NCBI GenBank assembly: GCA_013696665.1
Contig: JACCYC010000091.1
Coordinates: forward strand, 1 to 22,889
Length of the DNA: 22,889 bases
Source of the DNA: Burkholderiaceae bacterium
Lineage (GTDB): Bacteria > Pseudomonadota > Gammaproteobacteria > Burkholderiales > Burkholderiaceae_F
Direction: 5' to 3'
In this document: positions 1-6,571 of the stretch, piece by piece
How the letters are laid out: each line of letters starts with the position of its first letter
Position numbering within the stretch: position 1 is the stretch's first letter
Notes under the pieces: model-generated
What the model was told of the DNA's origin: nothing
What the model saw: only the letters and a program-made list of their open reading frames with translations
The model's database searches: none
Translations under genes and position numbers: made by a program

Positions 1-838
1 CAGGGGCTTTTACAGCAACTGTCTTCAGAATGCCGCGAATGCTGTTTACAACCAGCGTTGCAAGTGCTTCGCCTTCGACTTCCTCGGCGACGATCAGCAG
101 CGGACGGCCCGCCTTCGCGACTTGCTCGAGAATCGGCAGCAGCTCGCGAATGTTGCTGATCTTCTTGTCGTGCAACAGCACGTAGGGGTTCTCGAGAACA
201 GCGTTTTGCTTGTCGGGCTGATTAATGAAGTAAGGCGACAGATAGCCGCGGTCGAACTGCATGCCTTCGACGACTTCCAGCTCGTTGTTCAACGACTTGC
301 CGTCCTCGACGGTGATGACGCCTTCCTTGCCGACCTTGTCCATCGCATCGGCGATGATCTTGCCGATTTCTTCATCGGCGTTCGCGGAAATCGCGCCAAC
401 CTGCGCAATTTCCTTGCTCGTGGTGGTGGGCTTCGAGAGTTTCTTCAGCTCTTCGATCGCTGCAACCACGGCCTTGTCGATGCCGCGCTTCAGATCCATC
501 GGGTTCATTCCGGCGGCAACGTACTTCATGCCCTCGGCGATGATCGATTGAGCCAATACCGTGGCGGTGGTGGTGCCGTCACCGGCGTTGTCAGACGTTT
601 TCGACGCAACTTCCTTGACCATCTGCGCGCCCATGTTTTCGAACTTGTCTTTCAGTTCGATTTCTTTCGCAACGGATACACCGTCCTTGGTGACGGTCGG
701 CGCGCCGAAGCTGCGCTCGAGAACAACGTTGCGGCCTTTCGGGCCGAGCGTTACCTTGACTGCGTTGGCGAGGATGTTGACACCTCGCACCATGCGATGA
801 CGCGCGTCATCACCGAAAAATACTTGTTTAGAAGCCAT
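1..838 (-). CDS. groEL: Chaperonin GroEL (Hsp60), N-terminal half, cut by window edge
   Basis: GroEL is the large ATP-driven subunit of the cytosolic GroEL-GroES folding chamber. About 279 residues are present. The frame is open at base 1, so the C-terminal half (the family is about 540-550 residues) lies outside. The start reads MASKQVFFGDDAR. The nucleotide-binding segment VKVTLGPKGRN is followed by TKDG (Asp52) and DGTTT (Asp87), both ATPase-site residues of the family. The apical-domain segments VEGMQFDRGYLSPYF and KKISNIRELLP follow. The ATG is preceded by the Shine-Dalgarno-like TTTGGAGA. The gene follows groES by 62 bases with no visible promoter, so it is read from the groES promoter. 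No key residue is missing in the visible part. Confidence 0.98.
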   Translation of the reverse strand, partial: MASKQVFFGDDARHRMVRGVNILANAVKVTLGPKGRNVVLERSFGAPTVTKDGVSVAKEIELKDKFENMGAQMVKEVASKTSDNAGDGTTTATVLAQSIIAEGMKYVAAGMNPMDLKRGIDKAVVAAIEELKKLSKPTTTSKEIAQVGAISANADEEIGKIIADAMDKVGKEGVITVEDGKSLNNELEVVEGMQFDRGYLSPYFINQPDKQNAVLENPYVLLHDKKISNIRELLPILEQVAKAGRPLLIVAEEVEGEALATLVVNSIRGILKTVAVKAP

Positions 839-900
839 ATACGAATCTCCAAAATAATCTTGTGTTGCCGGACGCGAAGCGGCCGGCGTTCTAATTCGCC

Positions 901-1188
901 TTAAGCTACGACGCCCATAAGGTCTTCTTCGCGCATGACGAGCAACTCTTCGCCTTCGACTTTGACGGTCTGGCCGGAGTATTTGCCGAAAAGCACGCGG
1001 TCGCCGACTTTGACGTCGAGTGTGATGACCTTACCGTTGTCGTCCCGCTTACCAGGGCCGACGGCGACGATCTCACCTTGATCCGGCTTTTCTGCCGCGT
1101 TATCGGGGATAACAATTCCCGAGGCCGTCTTACGCTCGTTGTCCAAGCGTTTAACGATAACTCGATCGTGCAAAGGACGAATCTTCAT
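901..1188 (-). CDS. groES: Co-chaperonin GroES (Hsp10)
   Basis: A 95-residue protein, normal length for the 10-kDa lid of the GroEL chamber. It starts MKIRPLHDRVIVKR. The mobile loop that contacts GroEL reads ERKTASGIVIP, and the end reads KVEGEELLVMREEDLMGVV, all typical. The frame stays open upstream to about 1266, but the ATG at 1188 matches the universal GroES N-terminus and is preceded by TGGAGA at good spacing. A longer start would place codons inside the CIRCE operator. It is the first gene of groES-groEL, controlled by the CIRCE and promoter region just upstream. Confidence 0.98.
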   Translation of the reverse strand: MKIRPLHDRVIVKRLDNERKTASGIVIPDNAAEKPDQGEIVAVGPGKRDDNGKVITLDVKVGDRVLFGKYSGQTVKVEGEELLVMREEDLMGVVA

Positions 1189-1259
1189 GAAGTCTCCAGT
1201 TGATAGCTTCTCTCGAGAAGTCGAGGAATAAGAGTTGGATGCCACAAAGGCGCTGATTA

Positions 1260-1286
1260 GTAGCACTCTCCGTGTACGAGTGCTAA
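1260..1286. promoter_or_regulatory. CIRCE operator (HrcA binding site) upstream of groES
   Basis: The inverted repeat reads GTAGCACTC, then nine bases, then GAGTGCTAA. The CIRCE consensus is TTAGCACTC-N9-GAGTGCTAA, so 17 of 18 arm positions match and only the outermost left base differs. It lies about 70 bases upstream of the groES ATG, next to the predicted -10 element, where HrcA would block transcription. HrcA control of groESL is established for this element. That it operates here is inferred from position and sequence. Confidence 0.95.
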
Positions 1287-1315
1287 TTATATGGGACTAA
1301 CGCACGCTTACACAA
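1286..1315 (-). promoter_or_regulatory. Predicted groESL promoter (sigma-70, possibly sigma-32 as well)
   Basis: On the minus strand a perfect TATAAT (1286-1291) lies 18 bases downstream of TTGTGT (1310-1315), and it abuts the CIRCE arm. The same stretch can be read as a weak heat-shock promoter, with CTTGTG as the -35 and CCCATATA as the -10, compared with the CTTGAA and CCCCATNT consensus. Transcription would begin inside the CIRCE element. The -10 is convincing, the -35 is weak and the sigma-32 reading is speculative. Confidence 0.65.
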
Positions 1316-1329
1316 GCCGCTGCCGCAGA

Positions 1330-1359
1330 TTGCAGAATCGCCCGTTGGTTAGCTATAGC
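1330..1359 (+). promoter_or_regulatory. Weak candidate promoter for the Cas6e-like gene
   Basis: TTGCAG (1330-1335) and TATAGC (1354-1359) are separated by 18 bases, each matching four of six consensus positions. If used, it would give a leader of roughly 150 bases that contains the hairpin at 1475-1487. It is the best pair I see between the groESL operator and the gene, but such pairs occur by chance. The region 1287-1521 otherwise holds no gene and no tandem repeat. Confidence 0.2.
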
Positions 1360-1474
1360 CGCTCGCTCGTCGCGCAGAAGTGACCACTAACAGTTGGCAT
1401 GAAACAGTCAACTCGGCACTCAATTCGTGAGAAATCAAGCGATCGAGTCTCGTGCAAACGCGGTACTTAGTTGG

Positions 1475-1487
1475 GGCGCAGGGCGCC
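1475..1487 (+). other. Short GC hairpin in the leader of the Cas6e-like gene
   Basis: GGCGC, a three-base AGG loop, then GCGCC gives a perfect five-pair stem 34 bases before the GTG start. It is followed by GAATTTAG. There is no U-tract, so it is not a terminator. Its size is in the range of hairpins bound by Cas6-type enzymes, hence the listing. Chance is a realistic explanation. Confidence 0.35.
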
Positions 1488-1521
1488 GAATTTAGTTCGA
1501 TGACCGTAATGGGGAAATACA

Positions 1522-2217
1522 GTGGCGATCGACATTCCGCTAAGGCTTCCGCAACATTGGCTTGGGGCAACCGCCCCGAAGGGCAAAGGGCCAAAGTCGC
1601 TTCGTGCCTTTGTTAACACCGTGATGAGCTATACGAAGATGGACGTGCCGACGGTCGAGCTTTTCGAGACCGCGGTGACGTTCGACAAGAAACACAGCGA
1701 TCCGCTGTCTGCCCATCAGTGTCTGTCGAGAACCTTTGGCAAGAAGGCCGGTGTCAGCTTCGTGTTTCGCGCTGATACGAGCAGCGAGGGCAGATATTGG
1801 GTGTACTCAGGCGATCCGTGGCTCGAACCGCCAGTGGAAGCCGTCAGTGCGTTGGCTCCAAAGCGGCTGGTCGTGCAATTGTGTGAAGGCTTGCCGTACC
1901 GGTTCACGCTCGAGGCCTGCGTGGGACACGAAAAACTCGTTGCCGGCGAAAAGGAAGTCGAACCCTTTCGGACCCCGCAGGAAGTAGAGGCTTGGATCAA
2001 GGTGGCAGGACCGAAGTTGGGGTTCAAACCGGATTTTTTTAATGTCGCCATTAAGGAACTTCAATTCCCCTATGGCGAGCGCAAGATCAAGTTGCCGTAT
2101 GCCTCGATCGAGGGCGTGCTTCAGGTGACCGATGCGGATCTGTTGAAGCGGCCGCTGTTGCGCGGCATTGGCTCGTATCGCAGAGTCGGCCTCGGGCTAT
2201 TGCAGCTATCAAACTAG
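1522..2217 (+). CDS. Orphan Cas6e/CasE-like CRISPR RNA endonuclease (RAMP fold)
   Basis: A 231-residue protein. Cas6e cuts precursor CRISPR RNA at the repeat hairpin and stays with the Cascade complex. Compared from memory with E. coli CasE, the blocks run in order: DPLSAHQCL around His65 (CasE LYQLHQGL, catalytic His20), then SFVFRADTSSEGRYWVYS, then GLPYRFTLEA (CasE GVPLYFRLRA), then EVEAWIK, then IEGVLQVTD (CasE FEGVLTIND). The glycine-rich end is GIGSYRRVGLGLLQL (CasE GIGPAKSMGCGLLSL). The catalytic histidine and the glycine loop are kept. Residues 1-43 are an N-terminal extension absent from CasE. The GTG start has GGGGA six bases upstream. In-frame ATGs at 1624 and 1639 would remove most of the extension but lack a good ribosome site. 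No other cas gene or CRISPR array lies in the window. It is divergent from groESL and ends at a terminator. Function outside CRISPR is unknown. Confidence 0.8.
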   Translation: MAIDIPLRLPQHWLGATAPKGKGPKSLRAFVNTVMSYTKMDVPTVELFETAVTFDKKHSDPLSAHQCLSRTFGKKAGVSFVFRADTSSEGRYWVYSGDPWLEPPVEAVSALAPKRLVVQLCEGLPYRFTLEACVGHEKLVAGEKEVEPFRTPQEVEAWIKVAGPKLGFKPDFFNVAIKELQFPYGERKIKLPYASIEGVLQVTDADLLKRPLLRGIGSYRRVGLGLLQLSN

Positions 2218-2238
2218 CTTCTTCAGACTCAACCAACC

Positions 2239-2261
2239 AACGGCGCTTCGGCGCCGTTTTT
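2239..2261 (+). terminator. Intrinsic terminator after the Cas6e-like gene
   Basis: An eight-pair stem, AACGGCGC paired with GCGCCGTT, closes on a TTCG tetraloop and runs into five Ts (2257-2261). It lies 22 bases past the stop codon. This is a textbook Rho-independent terminator and isolates the Cas6e-like gene from dacB. Confidence 0.92.
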
Positions 2262-2326
2262 GTCGCGCTGTAACGTTGCGTCGACGCTAAGCTGTCGGCG
2301 AAGCCCGCGCGGTGCCGCATCGACCC

Positions 2327-3763
2327 ATGAGAATTGCCATGCCCGCAAGAATTTTTCATAGCCTGCTCGCGTTGCTATTGGCGATGACGTGCATTGGCGT
2401 ACTCAGAGCTCAACCACAGAGCCTTGCAGTTCTGCCCGAGGCTGCGGCCCTCAGTTTAAAGGCCGCCAACGTTCCGCAGTCTGCGATTGGCATTTCGGTG
2501 ATACCGCTGTCAGCAGCGGGGTTGTCGCTCGCAATCAACGACAGTCAGCTGATGAATCCGGCGTCGACGATGAAGTTGGTGACGACGCTCGCCGGCCTCG
2601 AGCTTCTTGGTCCGCAGTATCAGTGGCGGACCGACGTGCTGAGCTCCGCTCCGCTGCGCAATGGTGTGCTCGAAGGTGATCTTTGGCTGCGCGGCAGCGG
2701 AGACCCGCAACTGGTCATCGAAGACTTGTGGCTGCTGGTACAGCGACTGCGTGGCATCGGTCTGCGCGAGATTCGCGGCAACCTGATGCTTGATCGCACT
2801 TCCTTTGACCCCGCGCCTCATGACCCGGGTTCGTTCGACGGCGAAGCGCTGCGCCCGTACAACGCCGGTCCTGACGCACTGCTGCTTAACTACAAGGCCG
2901 TAAGCTTTTACTTCGTCCCTGACCACGACGCCAGACAGGCGCGGTTGTACGCGATCCCCGCTCTTGCCGGAATGGTGGTTCCCAGCACAGTGCGCGGGTC
3001 CGACGGTGCGTGTAGCGATTGGCGCGCCCGACTGGGTGGCGACTTCACCGACCTCCGCCGGCCTGTATTTAGAGGCAGTTTCCCACTGTCATGTGGCGGC
3101 AAGGTGTGGCATGTGAGCGCGTTAGGCGCGACTCAATATGCAGAGGGCATTTTTCGCGGTCTGTGGGAATCGAGCGGAGGCGTTTGGCGCGGCAGTGTGC
3201 AAGAGGGCGTTGTGCCCTCGGAAGCGAGACGACTCGCGCAACACGAGTCGAAACCGCTGGCTGAAGTGATTCGCGACATTAATAAGTACAGCAATAATGT
3301 GATGGCGCGCCAGCTGTTTCTGACCCTTGGCGCGGAAGCGAGCCGCCGCGCGGCAAACGCCGAGCGCGCGCAGCGTGCTGTCGCTGACTGGCTGGTGACA
3401 AGAGGATTGGATCGGCGCGAATTCGTGCTTGAAAACGGCGCCGGATTGTCGCGGGTCGAGCGTCTAACTGCAGGCGGGCTTGCGCGCCTGTTGCAAGGCG
3501 CTTTTGCAACCCCGCTGATGCCTGAGTTCGTCTCCTCGTTACCGATTGTCGGTATCGACGGCACCATGCGGCGCCGGACTGGCGCAGCCGGCTCCGCGCA
3601 CATCAAGACAGGTTTACTCGCCGATTCGCGCGCTATTGCGGGCTATGTACTCGCAGCAAGCGGACGCCGCTACGTCATTGTGGCGCTGATCAATCATCCG
3701 AACGCTGGCGCGGCGCAGCCGGCGCTCGACGCGCTACTGAACTGGGTTTACGTGCAGGGTTAG
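2327..3763 (+). CDS. dacB: D-alanyl-D-alanine carboxypeptidase/endopeptidase, PBP4 family
   Basis: A class C penicillin-binding protein that trims or opens peptidoglycan cross-links in the periplasm. From the ATG at 2327 it has 478 residues, close to the family norm. Residues 1-28 form a signal peptide (basic start, hydrophobic core LLALLLAM, likely cut after LRA). Active-site motifs are all present: SxxK as STMK (80-83, nucleophile Ser80), SxN as SNN (322-324) and KTG (427-429), with NGAGLSR near 370-376 as in PBP4. The long insert between SxxK and SNN is typical of PBP4. The start is uncertain: GTG at 2312 and ATG at 2339 are in frame, and none has a clear ribosome site. It follows the terminator of the upstream gene, so it is probably its own unit. 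It converges with the redoxin gene, leaving 10 bases between them. Confidence 0.93.
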   Translation: MRIAMPARIFHSLLALLLAMTCIGVLRAQPQSLAVLPEAAALSLKAANVPQSAIGISVIPLSAAGLSLAINDSQLMNPASTMKLVTTLAGLELLGPQYQWRTDVLSSAPLRNGVLEGDLWLRGSGDPQLVIEDLWLLVQRLRGIGLREIRGNLMLDRTSFDPAPHDPGSFDGEALRPYNAGPDALLLNYKAVSFYFVPDHDARQARLYAIPALAGMVVPSTVRGSDGACSDWRARLGGDFTDLRRPVFRGSFPLSCGGKVWHVSALGATQYAEGIFRGLWESSGGVWRGSVQEGVVPSEARRLAQHESKPLAEVIRDINKYSNNVMARQLFLTLGAEASRRAANAERAQRAVADWLVTRGLDRREFVLENGAGLSRVERLTAGGLARLLQGAFATPLMPEFVSSLPIVGIDGTMRRRTGAAGSAHIKTGLLADSRAIAGYVLAASGRRYVIVALINHPNAGAAQPALDALLNWVYVQG

Positions 3764-3773
3764 CGCCGCGGAA

Positions 3774-4373
3774 TCAGCTGTACTTGATCGAGCAGCCATA
3801 GGCGTTGTTGACGGCTTTCGATACTGGCTTGCCGGACTTCACTTCCGACAGCGCGCTGGTGACGTAGTTGGACGCGGTTTTGACGTCTGCCGGATTGGCG
3901 CTCCGCTTGTCATCGATGGCGCCGGCATAAACAAGCGTTCCATTCGGGTCGATCACGTACATGTGCGGCGTTACTTTCGCCCCAAAGGCGCGACCGATCT
4001 GGCCATTGGTATCCATCAGGACCGCAGCGGGTGCAGCGTTGTGCTGCTTGAACCAGCCGGCCAGCTTCTCCGGCGACATGTAATCGGAATGACTTTCCGA
4101 AGTGGAATTGATCGCAACCCACGCAACATTTTCTGCACCGTAACGCTTCTGCAGCGACTGCATGTTGCCGCTGTCGTAATGCTTTTGCACGAACGGGCAT
4201 CCAGGATTGTTCCACTCGAGCACGACGTATTTGCCTTTGAAATCCGAGAGCGAGACCTGTTTGCCGCTGACGTCGGCTGCGCGAAAGTTGGGTGCCGGCT
4301 GACCTGGCGCAGGGGCGGCCGAAACAACCGAAGACACCAGCAAACCCGCAGCCAACAACGACAGCCTTTTCAT
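3774..4373 (-). CDS. Secreted thioredoxin-fold redoxin (AhpC/TSA-like, PRX-like)
   Basis: A 199-residue protein with a clean signal peptide (residues 1-19, cut near VSA-AP), so it is probably periplasmic. The redoxin core starts APNFRAADVSGKQVSLSDFKG and carries NPGCPFVQKHY with Cys59, the position of the reactive cysteine in this peroxiredoxin-like group. There is no CxxC there. The second cysteine is Cys194, five residues from the end, and could be the resolving partner. PHMYVIDPNG resembles the cis-proline segment of redoxins. The start ATG overlaps the dsbD stop (ATGA), so the two are translationally coupled. Reduction by DsbD is a reasonable inference. The substrate is unknown. Confidence 0.85.
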   Translation of the reverse strand: MKRLSLLAAGLLVSSVVSAAPAPGQPAPNFRAADVSGKQVSLSDFKGKYVVLEWNNPGCPFVQKHYDSGNMQSLQKRYGAENVAWVAINSTSESHSDYMSPEKLAGWFKQHNAAPAAVLMDTNGQIGRAFGAKVTPHMYVIDPNGTLVYAGAIDDKRSANPADVKTASNYVTSALSEVKSGKPVSKAVNNAYGCSIKYS

Positions 4374-6496
4374 CTGGAAGCTTCCTTTAACCGCAATTTA
4401 TCAAGTGCTGCAAGCACTGTGCCCTGAGTCAACAACTCCGGCAACACCTCCGCTACGCCCTTTCGGTCGTAAAGCACATACAGAGGCACACCGTTGCGCC
4501 CGAACTGGGCCAGCGCATGCGTAATGCGCTCGTCGCGATTAGTCCAGTCCGCACGCATCAACACCACATTGTCGCTTGCAAACCTTGCTTTCACGTCCGC
4601 GGCTCGAAGCGCAACCCTCTTGTTCACTTGACACGTTACGCACCACGCGGCGGTAAAGTCGACGAACACCGGTTTGCCTTCGGTATGCAGCTGAGCAAGC
4701 TTTTCGGCCGAATACTCGATCCAGCCCGCATCAGCGGTGTTACGAGTGCCGGGGGCAAGCGCTTCACTGGTAGCAATGGGCGCGAACGTTAGCGCGGCAA
4801 ACATGCCGCCGACTGCAGCGACCCAGCGGAACATGCGCGCGCCGCGCTGCGAAAGTCCTAGCGCCCACAGCGTGAACCCTACGGCGACCAGCACACCCAG
4901 CGCAAGCGCGATGCCACCCGCATCGACTTGCTGTGCAAGGACCCAAAGCAGCCAAACGCATGTAGCGAACATGGGAAATGCCATGAACTGCTTGAAAAGC
5001 TCCATCCACCGTCCCGGCCGCGGTAATTTCGCGAGCCAGCTCGGAAACAGCGTCAGCAGAACGTAAGGCAATGCCATGCCGACGCCCAACGCCGCAAATA
5101 CCGTCAGAGCGATCACCGCCGGCTGGGTGATCGCGTAACCCAACGCCGCTCCCATGAACGGCGCGGTGCAGGGCGAAGCGACAATGACTGCAAGGACCCC
5201 GGTGCCGAAGCTGCCGCGCCAATCCGACTTGTGCGCCAGCGCGTCGGCGGCCTTCAGATTCGCAACACCCGTGGCCATCGTAAATTCATAGACGCCCAGC
5301 AGATTCAATCCAATGCCAAAGAAAAGCACCGTCAAAGCGGCGACCACCCACGGAGTCTGAAGCTGAAACCCCCAACCCAGAGCGGTGCCAGCCTGCTGCA
5401 AGCCAATCAACAGCGCCGCAAGCAACACGAACGAAAGCACAACGCCGACCGCGAACGCGATGCCATGCGCCGCCATCGGGCCCGTGTGAGTGCGATGCTG
5501 CGCGAGCCCAATGAGCTTCAGCGATAACACCGGAAACACGCACGGCATCAAATTCAGGATCAGTCCGCCGAGCAACGCAGTGGCCAATGCGGCGAGCAGC
5601 GACATCGACGAGGCGTTTTCTCCGCTTACGGCAGCGCCTGCAGCACCTGCAATAGTGCCCACCGCCAACGGAGCCTGCACGATCTGTGACCAGCCGCTTG
5701 CGTTAGCAGGACCGCCGTTGGCAACGACCACGCCGTTAAGCGTTTTAAAGTCGGCGCCGACGGGTTTGGCCGCCGTCAGATAGATCGCAAACTGGGCGCC
5801 TTCCTTTCTAAGTTCTTGCGGAGCAGCGGGCTCGATGCGGCTTTCTTCAAGCGGAAAAAATTCGACTTTGTCGACTGTCTTGTCGGCCGGTGGCGAAAAC
5901 GCCACGCGAATCCGGCTTGCATCGATCGTTGCTTGAGCTGCGAGCGTTGACTGCGGAACCTGCGCCAACGTCGACTTGAACAACGACGCCGAAGCAGAAG
6001 GCGCCGCGTCCGATTTCACGGGAAGTGTCAGCTTGACCTGGGCATCACCCGGAATGCAAACATCTTTGCACTCCAGCCATGAAGCCTTGGCACTCAAGGT
6101 CACCGGCGTCCCCAATGGCAGATCCGCCGGCACCTGTACGGTGGTCAGCAACAGCGTCTCGCCTTCGTAACCAAAATTCATCAACGGGCCGACCGGCAAG
6201 CGCTTCGGATGCGGCCATTCAATCGGACCGGCGTTGAAGCCGGCCGGGAGCTGCCATTTCATTTGGGTCGGCAATCCCGAGTCGCCGGGGACTTGCCAGT
6301 AGGTGTGCCACTCGTGCTCATGTTTTAGGCGCAACCCAACCGTGATCGGCTTGCCGGGGACGATCGCGTCGGTGGCGGCGATCAGCTCCGCATCGACATG
6401 CTTCTCAGGCGCACCAAAACGCGGCAACGACTGCGCAGCGACCGGGGCCGCAACCACCAATGAAAGGGAGAGGGATAGTGCCGACAGAAACCGCAT
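4370..6496 (-). CDS. dsbD: Thiol:disulfide interchange protein DsbD
   Basis: An inner-membrane protein that passes electrons from cytosolic thioredoxin to periplasmic thiol proteins. From ATG 6496 it has 708 residues. A signal peptide (MRFLSALSLSLSLVVAAPVAAQ) is followed by an N-terminal periplasmic domain with WLECKDVC (Cys143, Cys147). A polytopic membrane domain from about residue 298 contains NLMPCVFP (Cys319) and ASPCTAPFMG (Cys443), the conserved pair. The C-terminal thioredoxin domain has AAWCVTC (Cys619, Cys622). All six expected redox cysteines are present. The frame extends to a TTG at 6538, but the ATG at 6496 has AAGG seven bases upstream and gives a proper signal peptide. The gene lies 75 bases after hemL and overlaps the redoxin by 4 bases. 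Confidence 0.95.
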   Translation of the reverse strand: MRFLSALSLSLSLVVAAPVAAQSLPRFGAPEKHVDAELIAATDAIVPGKPITVGLRLKHEHEWHTYWQVPGDSGLPTQMKWQLPAGFNAGPIEWPHPKRLPVGPLMNFGYEGETLLLTTVQVPADLPLGTPVTLSAKASWLECKDVCIPGDAQVKLTLPVKSDAAPSASASLFKSTLAQVPQSTLAAQATIDASRIRVAFSPPADKTVDKVEFFPLEESRIEPAAPQELRKEGAQFAIYLTAAKPVGADFKTLNGVVVANGGPANASGWSQIVQAPLAVGTIAGAAGAAVSGENASSMSLLAALATALLGGLILNLMPCVFPVLSLKLIGLAQHRTHTGPMAAHGIAFAVGVVLSFVLLAALLIGLQQAGTALGWGFQLQTPWVVAALTVLFFGIGLNLLGVYEFTMATGVANLKAADALAHKSDWRGSFGTGVLAVIVASPCTAPFMGAALGYAITQPAVIALTVFAALGVGMALPYVLLTLFPSWLAKLPRPGRWMELFKQFMAFPMFATCVWLLWVLAQQVDAGGIALALGVLVAVGFTLWALGLSQRGARMFRWVAAVGGMFAALTFAPIATSEALAPGTRNTADAGWIEYSAEKLAQLHTEGKPVFVDFTAAWCVTCQVNKRVALRAADVKARFASDNVVLMRADWTNRDERITHALAQFGRNGVPLYVLYDRKGVAEVLPELLTQGTVLAALDKLRLKEASR

Positions 6497-6571
6497 GAGT
6501 AGCCTTCGTTTGACGTTCGTCCCGCAAATCAAGATCAAGTTCCCGCCATTGTTGCTCGATTCGTCAGCCGT

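Noticed and set aside
122..904. 260-codon open frame on the plus strand
   Set aside because: It is antisense to groEL and groES, shows no family similarity, and follows the third-position G+C bias of the real genes.
1189..1266. Upstream extension of the groES frame
   Set aside because: It would run through the CIRCE operator and promoter. GroES proteins start at MKIRPLHDR.
6497..6538. Earlier TTG start for dsbD
   Set aside because: It would add a polar segment before the signal peptide. The ATG at 6496 has a ribosome site and a clean signal sequence.
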